64,000 nt of DNA from positions 146,693 to 210,692 of the forward strand of contig NZ_VJZP01000003.1 in assembly GCF_007097265.1 (NCBI RefSeq). The letters are read 5' to 3'. This stretch comes from Flavobacterium gawalongense. GTDB taxonomy: Bacteria > Bacteroidota > Bacteroidia > Flavobacteriales > Flavobacteriaceae. The translations under genes were made by a program, and so were the position numbers. Below are positions 8,873 through 17,134 of this stretch, one piece after another. The notes beneath the pieces are model-generated. The model was not told where the DNA came from. It ran no database searches and saw only the letters and a list, made by a program, of their open reading frames with translations. Each line of letters starts with the position of its first letter. Positions within the stretch are counted from its first letter, which is position 1.

Positions 8873-9697
8873 ATGGCAACAATTACTGCTGCAGACGTAA
8901 ATAAATTAAGAACAATCACTGGTGCAGGAATGATGGACTGCAAAAAAGCTTTGGTTGAAGCAGACGGAGATTTTGATTTAGCTATCGAAAACTTACGTAA
9001 AAAAGGACAAAAAGTAGCTGCTAACCGTTCAGATAGAGAATCCACTGAAGGTGCTGCAATTGCTGTTGTAAATGCTGACAAAACTGCTGGCGTTGTTATC
9101 ACATTGAACTGTGAGACTGACTTCGTAGGTATGAATGAAAACTTTGTAAAAATGGCTACTGATATGGCTAATTTGGCATTGAATTTTGACAATAGAGAAG
9201 CATTTTTAGCAGCTGATTTCAACGGAGTTACTGTTGCTGATAAATTAATAGAGCAAACTGGAGTTATCGGTGAAAAACTAGAAATAAGAACTTTCGAAAA
9301 ATTAGAAGGTGCTTTCATCGGGTCTTACATTCACTCTGGAAACAAAATCGCTACTTTAGTTGGTCTATCTGCAAAAATTGAAGGTGCTGATGAAGTAGCA
9401 AGAAACATCGCCATGCAAGCTGCAGCTATGTCACCTATCGCATTAGACGAAAGTGGTGTTGACGCTGAAACTATCTCTAAAGAAATAGAAATTGCTAAAG
9501 ATATCCTACGTCAAGAAGGAAAACCAGAAGCAATGTTAGACAATATCGCTAAAGGTAAATTGGCTCGTTTCTTTAAAGACAATACTTTAGTAAACCAAGA
9601 TTACATTAAAGATAATAAAATGAGCGTTGCTGCTTATGCTAAATCTTTAGACAAAGATCTTATCGTTACAGGTTTCAAAAGAGCTGCTTTAGGATAA
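8873..9697 (+). CDS. tsf: Elongation factor Ts
   Basis: This 274-residue guanine-nucleotide exchange factor recharges EF-Tu. The N-terminal UBA-like module has the signature LRTITGAGMMDCKKALVEAD near residue 11. The core includes VVITLNCETDFVGMNENF near 77, where the family's TDFV motif contacts EF-Tu. The C-terminal end reads KDLIVTGFKRAALG. The last ~95 bases of this gene and its stop recur, slightly diverged, about 7.1 kb downstream. That marks the left edge of the accessory island between the copies. Confidence 0.98.
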   Translation: MATITAADVNKLRTITGAGMMDCKKALVEADGDFDLAIENLRKKGQKVAANRSDRESTEGAAIAVVNADKTAGVVITLNCETDFVGMNENFVKMATDMANLALNFDNREAFLAADFNGVTVADKLIEQTGVIGEKLEIRTFEKLEGAFIGSYIHSGNKIATLVGLSAKIEGADEVARNIAMQAAAMSPIALDESGVDAETISKEIEIAKDILRQEGKPEAMLDNIAKGKLARFFKDNTLVNQDYIKDNKMSVAAYAKSLDKDLIVTGFKRAALG

Positions 9698-9699
9698 TT
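9605..9699 (+). repeat. Left copy of the tsf-tail direct repeat
   Basis: The last 92 coding bases of tsf plus the two bases after the stop match 16728-16822 with about seven mismatches; the final ~44 bases are identical. The two copies bracket the bacteriocin-like island. Confidence 0.9.
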
Positions 9700-9716
9700 T
9701 ATTCTAAACTCAATAT

Positions 9717-9756
9717 AAAATCCCATTTCAAAGTAATTTGAAATGGGATTTTTTAA
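9717..9756 (+). terminator. Rho-independent terminator behind tsf
   Basis: A perfect stem AAAATCCCATTTCAAA / TTTGAAATGGGATTTT with a four-base loop is followed by further Ts. It also lies at the 3' end of the convergent XRE gene and may serve both. Confidence 0.88.
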
Positions 9757-10136
9757 TTACTTTACAATTGTATTGATAATATTTTGTAATTGCGTGATCA
9801 TATTGTCTTTATCTTTGAGTCTTTCCTCATAAAGCAACTCTATTTTTTCCGACTTTTCTTTGTTGTCTTGGTAAATATTTTCTACTTCTTGGTCTCCAAT
9901 AGCATAATCATTATTAGTTTGATGATAAATGGTGTTTGGATTAATGGCCAAAATTGATTCTAAAGGAGTTTCTAGAATTTCCGCTATTTTAAATAATCGA
10001 TCTACTGATAATTTGGCCTCACTTTTTCAATTTTAGAATAAGCAACTTGACTAATATCGAGCATGTGAGCCATATATTCATGTGAGAATCCTTTTTGTTT
10101 ACGAATGTCTTTTATTTTTTCAATCACTGCTTCCAT
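9757..10136 (-). pseudogene. XRE-family regulator, frameshifted
   Basis: Read from the ATG at 10136, the frame begins MEAVIEKIKDIRKQKGFSHE and runs through a Cro/CI-type helix-turn-helix (YMAHMLDISQVAYSKIEK), then shifts and stops. The second part continues in another frame with AKLSVDRLFKIAEILETPLE and ends in a helical, coiled-coil-like tail. Adding one base to the five-T run at 10023-10027 restores an intact 126-residue reading frame. The gene is divergent from the peptide operon and is its obvious candidate local regulator. Either the regulator is newly dead, which could deregulate the operon, or the homopolymer is a sequencing error. Confidence 0.8.
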
Positions 10137-10291
10137 AACTAAATAGTATAATTTAAAATGTAAAAGTAATGAATATTATGGTATTGTTATGGTTTTGTAA
10201 TAAAAATTTAACAAGATTTGCATTAACAAAAACAGTTATCGAGAAAACCATTTTGTTGCAAAAAAAATGTTTAATTTTAAAAACTAGAAAA

Positions 10292-10450
10292 ATGAATTTA
10301 GAAAATTTAGGTTTAGTAGAGCTTAATGCTCAAGAGGTAAGAGAAATTGAAGGAGGAAATTGGGGAAGAGTTGTCGGCTACGTATTGGGAGCAATTGGCG
10401 CTTATGACGGATGGAGTGACTTTAAAAGCGGGTGGAATAGCGTGTATTAG
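10292..10450 (+). CDS. Double-glycine leader peptide 1 (bacteriocin-like)
   Basis: This 52-residue precursor is split into a 22-residue leader ending EVREIEGG and a 30-residue core starting NWGRVVGYVLG. The leader has the pattern of acidic and hydrophobic residues read by C39 peptidases. The core has no cysteine and contains two overlapping GxxxG motifs (GRVVG, GYVLG), the helix-packing motif of two-peptide class IIb bacteriocins, plus aromatic C-terminal residues. The ATG here is chosen over an upstream in-frame one (10169), which would add 41 residues of non-leader sequence. It is first in the operon and is followed by the CPBP gene. Confidence 0.8.
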   Translation: MNLENLGLVELNAQEVREIEGGNWGRVVGYVLGAIGAYDGWSDFKSGWNSVY

Positions 10451-10507
10451 CAACGATACTAAAATTAGGATCAAAAGTAGTTGTACGAGATTTAATTATA
10501 GAATATA

Positions 10508-11116
10508 ATGGTTGACTTTTTTTCAAAAAAAAATAGTTTATACGTTTTAAAACATTTAGCTATAGCCGTATTAATTGGAATAATTGTAGAGTTTTGTAAA
10601 TACGCTTTCAATCTTGAAGAACCTGCAAGTGATAAAATGAAAGAAGAGTTTATGTCTCATTTTATTTTATCATTAATTGGAGCGATTATTATCGCTCCAA
10701 TAGTAGAAGAATCAATATTTAGACTTCCTTTGAAAAAAAATTATTTTTTTCCAATGAGTATTTTAATTTTATTGCTTTTTATCTCAACATCAAAATATAA
10801 TGTCGTAATAATAGCTGGAATACTATATGTAATCGGCGTCATTTTTGCTCAACTTTTTAATAAAATAATTTCACTTCGATATATTTTAATAGCTTTATCC
10901 ATAGCCTCTTTTGTATTAGTTCATTTTGACAATACTGACGAAAAAGAGTTGTATGCCTTAGATTCAGTCGATTTAATATTTTTATTTCTTCCACAGCTTG
11001 GTTTAGCATTAGTTTTATCAAAAGTAAGACTACAAACTACATTTTTAAATTCTATTGTTTTACACTCATTATACAACCTTATTATATTATCACTAGCATT
11101 ATTAACAGATTTTTAA
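10508..11116 (+). CDS. CPBP-family intramembrane protein
   Basis: This 202-residue protein has about six hydrophobic segments and the three CPBP/Abi motifs: EESIFR near residue 67 (EExxxR), FVLVH near 137 (FxxxH) and HSLYN near 187 (HxxxN). The family includes type II CAAX prenyl proteases and bacteriocin-processing or self-immunity proteins of the PlnI/SkkI kind. It lies between two double-glycine peptides, so immunity to or maturation of these peptides is the natural guess. No prenylation substrate is nearby. The putative catalytic residues are all retained. Confidence 0.85.
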   Translation: MVDFFSKKNSLYVLKHLAIAVLIGIIVEFCKYAFNLEEPASDKMKEEFMSHFILSLIGAIIIAPIVEESIFRLPLKKNYFFPMSILILLLFISTSKYNVVIIAGILYVIGVIFAQLFNKIISLRYILIALSIASFVLVHFDNTDEKELYALDSVDLIFLFLPQLGLALVLSKVRLQTTFLNSIVLHSLYNLIILSLALLTDF

Positions 11117-11129
11117 AAAAAATTACAAA

Positions 11130-11291
11130 ATGAACATTACAGAAAATAATTTAGAAGAATTAAACCACGACCAATTAACAGAAATTACGGGTGGTGGCTT
11201 TTGGTATGACTTCGGTGCTTGGTCACATCGCTTTATTAACACTATGGGCGTCAACATTGCTGCTTATTCAAGTATGGATTATTCAGGCTAA
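11130..11291 (+). CDS. Double-glycine leader peptide 2 (bacteriocin-like)
   Basis: This small gene encodes 53 residues. The leader is again exactly 22 residues (MNITENNLEELNHDQLTEIT then GG) and resembles the leader of peptide 1. The 31-residue core starts GFWYDFGAW and has no cysteine, several aromatics and one cluster of small residues near its end. Leader length and spacing identical to peptide 1 suggest that one transporter handles both. It starts 14 bases after the CPBP stop. A hairpin follows it and probably limits read-through into the large downstream genes. Confidence 0.78.
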   Translation: MNITENNLEELNHDQLTEITGGGFWYDFGAWSHRFINTMGVNIAAYSSMDYSG

Positions 11292-11315
11292 TACAGTGTT
11301 TTTATTTAATTAGCA

Positions 11316-11343
11316 AATACTACTGCCTTTAGGCAGTAGTATT
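11316..11343 (+). terminator. Hairpin behind the second peptide gene
   Basis: A perfect 12-base stem (AATACTACTGCC / GGCAGTAGTATT) with a four-base loop lacks a strong T-run. It could stabilise the peptide mRNA or partly terminate, giving more peptide than transporter. Confidence 0.6.
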
Positions 11344-11452
11344 ATCAACTACTATAATGCCTATTTTAAAAATGTCTTCTATTGGTAAAACAAACCACAA
11401 ATCTGACAACCTCTATTTTACTACATTATTTCCAAAGACTTAATTTTTATTT

Positions 11453-13411
11453 ATGCCAAAAATCATTCAAACCTTTTGGTTGCCTAAAGATAATGAAAAC
11501 CCTTTGCTTAATACCGGCGGTTTTGTATGTCCTGAAATTCATTATATGAGTTGGGCTTTTTCATGTTTGCAACTCAAAAAATTTTATTCTGATGTAGAAT
11601 TACATACAAATCAAGCAGGAAAAGAGATTTTAATTGATTTATTAGGCTTACCCTATACCAAAGTGCATCTTTCTTTAGAGACCGAATTTATGCAAAATTT
11701 ATTACCTGATATGTGGGCGTATGCAAAGATACACAGTTATAGTCTGCAAAAAGACCCATTTTTACACGTAGATGGGGACGTTTTTATCTGGAAAGCATTT
11801 GAAACGGAACTAATGCAATCCCCCTTGATTGCTCAAAATTTGGAGGATAACTTAACTATTTATCACCACAGCTTAGATGCAATAAAAAAACATGCAAATT
11901 ATATTCCAGATTGGATAAATTTAGATTCAGAACACCCTAAAGCTTATAATGCGGGAATTATTGGAGGAACAGCTATTTCATTTTTTAAAGAATATATTGA
12001 TTTAGCTTTTGAGTTTTATAAAAAGAATAAAAGTATTCTAGAAAATATAAAGAACATTGACACAAACATAAACACTATTCCAGAGCAATTGTTATTTTAT
12101 GTTTTATCAAAGTCTAAAAACATCAAGATAAATTGTTTTTCCACTAAAAATGTAAATACCGCATCCGATTTTGAAGAGTTTGTTGATTTTTCGTCAATTC
12201 CTCAAGAAAAACAGTATTTTCATTTGTTGGGAGGCTTTAAAAGAAATAAAACGATGAATGATTTTGTTAGTTTTATTTTAAAACAAGAGTATCCAGACTA
12301 TTGGAAAAAAATAATATCTCTTTATGAGAAAAAGGGAGTGCTAAGTAAAAACACAAAGCGCTACTTAGAATTTCAAGAAAATGCCCATAAAATCATCACT
12401 CCTCAAATTGTAGAGTCTAAAAACATTCATTTGGAGACCAAACATCTTTGTAAAATATTTGGACTAGAATTTGAAAACGAATTACAATCTGGATTTTCTA
12501 ATAAGATTATTAAAGAAAATTATGAGCTAAATATAAAGAGGATTAATTTTAATAAAAAAGAATTTCAAAACCTTTCCATAAAACAAAATCCTTTCCCAAT
12601 CTATAAAAAGGAAACAAATTTACTAAATCATAAAGATTTTGGTGATTATTACGTTTTTGTATCGCCATATCATGAAGTTATTTTTTCTAAATATGATTGG
12701 AAGGAAATTTTAAAAGACAATTCTTTAAACAGTCAGTCTAATATTAATCCGTATAAAAGACAGCTTATTTTATATTTGGATGTTAATTTGTTTTCATCAA
12801 ATGAATTAACAATAAATGATTTTTTATTCGATTTTATTGAAAAACTGAAAGCAGACAGGTTAAAATTAAAAGACATTCTTAAAATTTACAGCAATAAAGA
12901 CAAATCCTCCGAGAATATCTTATTTTTAATTAAAACATGGTATTCTTATGGCTTTATTTATTTCTCTAAGTCAAAAAATGATTTTATACCACAAGAGCCT
13001 TCAAAAATTTACACAGAACATCAAAATAATTTAAAAACACAAATACACAGTTGCCTAAAATCTATTTTAACACATTATAAAATAGAAAACTATAATCAAA
13101 AACTAATTTCCCAATTTAATAATTCAAAAAAAGCCATTTCACTTCATGAAATTATTAAGGTTTTAGAAAGTTTAGATTTTGAAACAAAAGGCGTTCGTGG
13201 AAATTTAGATAGTTTAAATGGAATACCTCTCCCTGCGATAGCATTGGTAAAATTAAGAGATTATTTGCCCTTGTACGTAATAATTACGAAAGTGACGGAT
13301 ACCCATGTGACTATTTATAATACCGAGATAAAAGAAGAGGAAGAGTACCAAAAAAACTATTTTTCAACAATATGGGAAGGTATTTTGATTCTTATGATAC
13401 CAAAAAATTAA
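11453..13411 (+). CDS. Glycosyltransferase-like protein with C39-like C-terminal domain
   Basis: This 652-residue protein has no signal peptide. Residues 1 to about 270 resemble DUF6734/GT-A-like proteins, with MPKIIQTFWLP at the start, FLHVDGDVFIW near 104 (a DxD-like metal motif) and YNAGIIGG near 166. The middle is Lys/Asn-rich and unrecognised. The last ~90 residues align with the second half of the C39 peptidase domain of the adjacent transporter: GVRGNLDSLNGIPLPAIA and a terminal IWEGILILMIP correspond to GVKGGIDAIDKIPLPAIA and IWSGVLVLFAP. The DCGAAC cysteine and the HHYIV histidine of C39 have no counterpart, so this domain looks non-catalytic and may bind leaders. It sits 24 bases before the HlyD gene, in the same operon. 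Confidence 0.65.
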   Translation: MPKIIQTFWLPKDNENPLLNTGGFVCPEIHYMSWAFSCLQLKKFYSDVELHTNQAGKEILIDLLGLPYTKVHLSLETEFMQNLLPDMWAYAKIHSYSLQKDPFLHVDGDVFIWKAFETELMQSPLIAQNLEDNLTIYHHSLDAIKKHANYIPDWINLDSEHPKAYNAGIIGGTAISFFKEYIDLAFEFYKKNKSILENIKNIDTNINTIPEQLLFYVLSKSKNIKINCFSTKNVNTASDFEEFVDFSSIPQEKQYFHLLGGFKRNKTMNDFVSFILKQEYPDYWKKIISLYEKKGVLSKNTKRYLEFQENAHKIITPQIVESKNIHLETKHLCKIFGLEFENELQSGFSNKIIKENYELNIKRINFNKKEFQNLSIKQNPFPIYKKETNLLNHKDFGDYYVFVSPYHEVIFSKYDWKEILKDNSLNSQSNINPYKRQLILYLDVNLFSSNELTINDFLFDFIEKLKADRLKLKDILKIYSNKDKSSENILFLIKTWYSYGFIYFSKSKNDFIPQEPSKIYTEHQNNLKTQIHSCLKSILTHYKIENYNQKLISQFNNSKKAISLHEIIKVLESLDFETKGVRGNLDSLNGIPLPAIALVKLRDYLPLYVIITKVTDTHVTIYNTEIKEEEEYQKNYFSTIWEGILILMIPKN

Positions 13412-13435
13412 TCTTTATAATTCAAATAGCCTTCC

Positions 13436-14572
13436 ATGAACTTCAGTTCAGACCCCATAAATAACCTCGAAAATCTTATCGCCAAAAACAAAACCAAGAG
13501 CATTTCCATCTATGTGGTGGTGGTTTTAGGAATTTTGGTTTTCCTGTCCTTATTGCCCGTTATCAAAGTGGATATTAGCAGCCAAAGTCGCGGTACGGTG
13601 CGCTCTACTACCGATAATGTGCCGCTCACGAGTTTGGTCAATGGCAAAGTAACCTTTGTAAATCTCAAGAACAATCGTGTGTTGCAAAAAGGCGATACGC
13701 TAGTAAAGCTTACTCTGGATAATCTGGATACGGAGAAAGCAACCAATCAAACGCTTTCGACCACTATTCAAAATCAGATTCAGGATTTGTCGCTAGTTGT
13801 TTTGGGAAAAAGTAATTTACTAAAAACACCAGAATTGCAACAGGAATGGTATAGTTATTCCAGTAAACGAGATGAACTGCTCAGTAAAATTGCGCAAGCC
13901 AAAATAGGATATGATCGTAGCAAACAATTATACGACAAAGGTGTAATAGCCAAAGCAGAATTCGAAAAATACAGTTTTGAATTTACGTATGCCCAACAAG
14001 CACTGTCTGGATTAGAGAAAAATCAACGGTCTGTATGGCAAAACAAAAAGAGAGAACTCCAAGAACAACTCCAAAATTTAAACGGAACATTGCAAAAAAT
14101 AAATGTAGAGGCTAAAAACTATGTCGTAATTGCTCCTTTATCAGGTATTGTTGAAAATTTTTCGGGGATTCAAGTAGGTTCGTTCCTTAATGCTTCGCAA
14201 CCTATTGCTACTATTTCGGCAACGGATCAACTTATTGTGGAAAGTACTGTTTCTCCAAATGATATTGGACTCATCCAAAAAAACCAAAAAGTAAAATTCC
14301 AGATTGATGCTTTTAATTACAACCAATGGGGCTTATTAGAAGGGAAAGTAATTGATATAGACCGAAACATTACCATTCAAGGCGAACAAACTTTTTTCAA
14401 AGTACGATGCGCTTTAAACTCTACGGTAATGAAATTGCAATCGGGTTATAAAACACATGTATCAAAAGGCATGACGCTAACGATACGATACATTATAACA
14501 CGAAGAAGTCTATATGATTTGTTGTTTGACAAAGTAGATGATTGGTTGAATCCGAAACAAGTGACAAAATAA
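13436..14572 (+). CDS. HlyD-family adaptor protein
   Basis: This 378-residue protein is the periplasmic adaptor of a type I-like peptide exporter. One membrane anchor lies at about residues 20-42. It is followed by a biotinyl-lipoyl-like half (LTSLVNGKVTFVNLKNNRVL), a long coiled coil (about 95-215), the second lipoyl half VIAPLSGIVENFSGIQVG near 230, and a beta-barrel region. Its stop codon directly abuts the transporter start, so the two are translationally coupled. The coupling and the C39 domain next door identify it as part of the double-glycine peptide export system. Confidence 0.93.
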   Translation: MNFSSDPINNLENLIAKNKTKSISIYVVVVLGILVFLSLLPVIKVDISSQSRGTVRSTTDNVPLTSLVNGKVTFVNLKNNRVLQKGDTLVKLTLDNLDTEKATNQTLSTTIQNQIQDLSLVVLGKSNLLKTPELQQEWYSYSSKRDELLSKIAQAKIGYDRSKQLYDKGVIAKAEFEKYSFEFTYAQQALSGLEKNQRSVWQNKKRELQEQLQNLNGTLQKINVEAKNYVVIAPLSGIVENFSGIQVGSFLNASQPIATISATDQLIVESTVSPNDIGLIQKNQKVKFQIDAFNYNQWGLLEGKVIDIDRNITIQGEQTFFKVRCALNSTVMKLQSGYKTHVSKGMTLTIRYIITRRSLYDLLFDKVDDWLNPKQVTK

Positions 14573-16723
14573 ATGGCTTCAATAAAAATAAAACAACATG
14601 ATATTAAAGATTGTGGTGCTGCTTGTTTGGTATCTATTGGAAATCATTACAAAGTTAATATCCCAATAGCAAGAATCCGTCAGTATGCCAATACCGACAA
14701 ACGTGGCACAAATGTCCTAGGAATTATCGAAGCTGCTGAAAAACTTGGCTTCACTGCCAAAGGTGTAAAAGGAGGCATAGATGCTATTGATAAAATTCCG
14801 CTCCCTGCTATTGCTCACGTGGTGATTAAAGAACAATTGCATCATTACATAGTGATTTACTCCGTTGGCAAAGGTAAAATTGAAGCAATGGATCCTGCTT
14901 TTGGAAAAATGGAAACCTATACCTTTGAAGAATTTCAGAAAATATGGTCTGGCGTTTTGGTACTATTTGCTCCAAATGATGATTTCACAACGTATAACGA
15001 AAAAGTTTCTCCCGTAAAACGTTTTTTGCATTTGGTACAACCTCATAAAACTATCTTGATTCAAGCTTTAGTCGGGGCGATAGTGTTTACCGTACTTGGA
15101 CTGGCTATGTCTATTTATATACAAAAAATAACCGATTATGTTTTGGTGGAAGGCAATAGAAACTTACTGAATTTATTGAGCGTTTCTATGATTATTATCA
15201 TTCTACTTCAAGGATATATAGGCTCAAAAAAGAGTGTTTTTGTCATGAAAACAGGGCAGTTGATAGATGCAAAATTGATTTTAGGATATTACAAACATTT
15301 ACTTCATTTGCCTCAGCGTTTTTTTGACACCATGCAAATAGGAGAAATTACATCCCGAATAAGTGATGCTGTCAAAATACGTTCGTTTATAAACGAAGTG
15401 GCTATCGATATGATTGTCAATATATTTATCGTTATATTTTCTTTCACTTTGATGTTTACCTATTATTGGAAATTGGCTTTAGTGATTTTGCTCGTAATCC
15501 CGTTTTACGCCTTAATTTATTTTATTTTGAATAAATTCAATAAAAAAGTAGAACGAACCATTATGGAAAATGCAGCCGAATTGCAAACGCAATTGGTCGA
15601 AAGTGTTACGCATATTCGTACAGTAAAAGAATTTGGAATTGAAGAGTTTTCGAATTTAAAAACCGAAAATAAATTTGTGAAATTATTGTTTACCACTTAT
15701 AAATCGGGTTTGAACGGCATTTTTGCTGGAACTTCTACACAGTTTTTAGCTTCTCTTTTTACGGTGGTTTTAATGTGGATTGGTTCAGGATATGTGATTG
15801 ACAGAGCTATAACACCAGGAGAATTATTTTCATTTTACGCTTTGATAGGTTATTTTACTTCGCCAGTTGCATCCTTAATTGGAATGAATAAAACGGCACA
15901 AAATGCCTTGATTGCTGCCGATCGGCTTTTTGAAATCATGGATTTAGAAAGAGAAGAAACCGAAAATAAAATAGAACTACAAAGAGAGGATGTTGGCGAC
16001 ATTAAATTCGAAAATGTAAGTTTTCGTTACGGCTCACGAACGGAAGTGTTTAAGAACTTTAATGCCGTTTTCAAAAAGAACGAAACTACCGCCATTGTTG
16101 GCGAAAGTGGTAGCGGAAAAACCACTTTGATTTCGCTGTTGCAAAATTTATACCCAATAAAAGAGGGAAAGATATACATTGGCGATTATGACACACAGTT
16201 TATCCACTATCAAAGTCTTCGTACTTGCATAGGTGTGATTCCGCAACAACTCAATTTATTCTCTGGAAATATTATCGGAAATATTGCTCTAGGCGATTCA
16301 TTTCCAAATATGCAACGCATCTTAGACTTATCCAAACAATTGGGAATTACGGAATTTGTCGAAAAACTACCAAATGGCTTTGACACTCAAATTGGCGAGA
16401 ACGGAGCCATGCTTTCTGGTGGACAAAAACAGCGTATTGCCATTGCCAGAGCATTATACAAAAACCCCGAAGTTTTATTGATGGATGAAGCCACCTCTTC
16501 TTTAGACATCAATTCTGAACGAATTGTAAAAGAAGTAATAGACAATTTTAAAGCTCAAGGCAAAACAGTTATCGTCATTGCTCACAGATTGAGTACTATT
16601 GCTAATGCAAATACGATTTTGGTTATGGAAAATGGAATGATTGCAGAATCGGGAAATCACACCAATTTATTACACCAAAAAGGAAAGTATTTTGAATTGT
16701 GGAACAAACAAAGTTTCGTTTGA
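14573..16723 (+). CDS. Peptidase-containing ABC transporter (C39 bacteriocin exporter)
   Basis: This 716-residue protein combines leader peptidase, membrane channel and ATPase. The N-terminal C39 domain has the catalytic cysteine in KDCGAAC (about residue 14), the histidine in HHYIVIY near 90 and the aspartate in MDPAFG. About six membrane segments follow (residues ~160-430). The ATPase has Walker A GESGSGKTT near 508, signature LSGGQ near 612, Walker B VLLMDEATSSLD and H-loop IAHRLST. The family cleaves after the GG of leader peptides during export, and two such peptides lie upstream. The stop codon is followed within five bases by the second tsf tail, marking the island edge. Confidence 0.95.
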   Translation: MASIKIKQHDIKDCGAACLVSIGNHYKVNIPIARIRQYANTDKRGTNVLGIIEAAEKLGFTAKGVKGGIDAIDKIPLPAIAHVVIKEQLHHYIVIYSVGKGKIEAMDPAFGKMETYTFEEFQKIWSGVLVLFAPNDDFTTYNEKVSPVKRFLHLVQPHKTILIQALVGAIVFTVLGLAMSIYIQKITDYVLVEGNRNLLNLLSVSMIIIILLQGYIGSKKSVFVMKTGQLIDAKLILGYYKHLLHLPQRFFDTMQIGEITSRISDAVKIRSFINEVAIDMIVNIFIVIFSFTLMFTYYWKLALVILLVIPFYALIYFILNKFNKKVERTIMENAAELQTQLVESVTHIRTVKEFGIEEFSNLKTENKFVKLLFTTYKSGLNGIFAGTSTQFLASLFTVVLMWIGSGYVIDRAITPGELFSFYALIGYFTSPVASLIGMNKTAQNALIAADRLFEIMDLEREETENKIELQREDVGDIKFENVSFRYGSRTEVFKNFNAVFKKNETTAIVGESGSGKTTLISLLQNLYPIKEGKIYIGDYDTQFIHYQSLRTCIGVIPQQLNLFSGNIIGNIALGDSFPNMQRILDLSKQLGITEFVEKLPNGFDTQIGENGAMLSGGQKQRIAIARALYKNPEVLLMDEATSSLDINSERIVKEVIDNFKAQGKTVIVIAHRLSTIANANTILVMENGMIAESGNHTNLLHQKGKYFELWNKQSFV

Positions 16724-16727
16724 CTCT

Positions 16728-16822
16728 ATTAAAGACAACAAATTAAGTGTTGCTACTTATGCTAAATCTTTAGATAAAGATCTTATCGTTACAGGTTTCA
16801 AAAGAGCTGCTTTAGGATAATT
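16728..16822 (+). pseudogene. Second copy of the tsf 3' end
   Basis: This fragment without a start codon encodes 30 residues that match the end of EF-Ts (IKDNKLSVATYAKSLDKDL and on to the stop). It differs at two residues (Met to Leu, Ala to Thr) and at several silent positions. The remnant is in the orientation of tsf, begins five bases after the ABC transporter stop, and is followed by its own terminator. It is the right boundary of the accessory island and probably the tail of a tsf allele displaced or brought in at insertion. Confidence 0.9.
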
Positions 16823-16841
16823 AAACTTATTCCCTTATTAA

Positions 16842-17050
16842 AAACGCCTGATTTTATGAGGGCACTGAAAAAGTCCTTAAAGAATTAGATTTCATTAAAA
16901 GAGTAGAAAAATAAGATTTTCTACTCTTTTTTTCATCCTGAAAATGAAATACTTAAGCAAAACTCGAATTTTCCTTAATTGCCTTAAAATGTCTAATTAC
17001 TAAAAAGAGATACTTTTTCAGTGGCCTCGATTTTATCAGGCGTTTTTTTT
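16842..17050 (+). terminator. tsf-tail terminator split by a mobile element
   Basis: Left arm ACGCCTGAT (16844-16852) and right arm ATCAGGCGT (17035-17043) plus a run of eight Ts would form a compact terminator with a TTT loop if the 171-base insertion and one 8-base duplication were removed. Confidence 0.8.
16858..17028. mobile_element. Miniature IS1182-type element
   Basis: A 171-base element with terminal inverted repeats GAGGGCACTGAAAAAGT / ACTTTTTCAGTGGCCTC (one mismatch) and no coding capacity. It is flanked by an 8-base target duplication GATTTTAT. Its left end, including an internal hairpin AGAGTAGAAAA...TTTTCTACTCTTTTTTT, closely resembles the left end of the IS1182-family element at the right edge of the window. 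It is therefore an internally deleted derivative of that family. Confidence 0.82.
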
Positions 17051-17134
17051 TGCGAATAATCAAAAATAGTGATTTTAAGTTCAATGATTAGAACTAGTTT
17101 TCATTTGCTAATATATTCAATTTTGAATTTAAAA

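Noticed and set aside
8791..9318. Long minus-strand frame of 175 residues opposite tsf
   Set aside because: It is the antisense of a clearly real gene, has a serine/alanine-rich composition caused by that, and no recognisable domain.
9700..16727. Prophage or integrative element with integrase behind tsf
   Set aside because: No integrase, excisionase, phage structural or conjugation gene is present, and no tRNA gene forms the boundary.
16728..16820. Possible small gene encoding an EF-Ts-like 30-residue peptide
   Set aside because: It has no start codon of its own and matches only the tail of tsf, so it is a duplicated 3' fragment.
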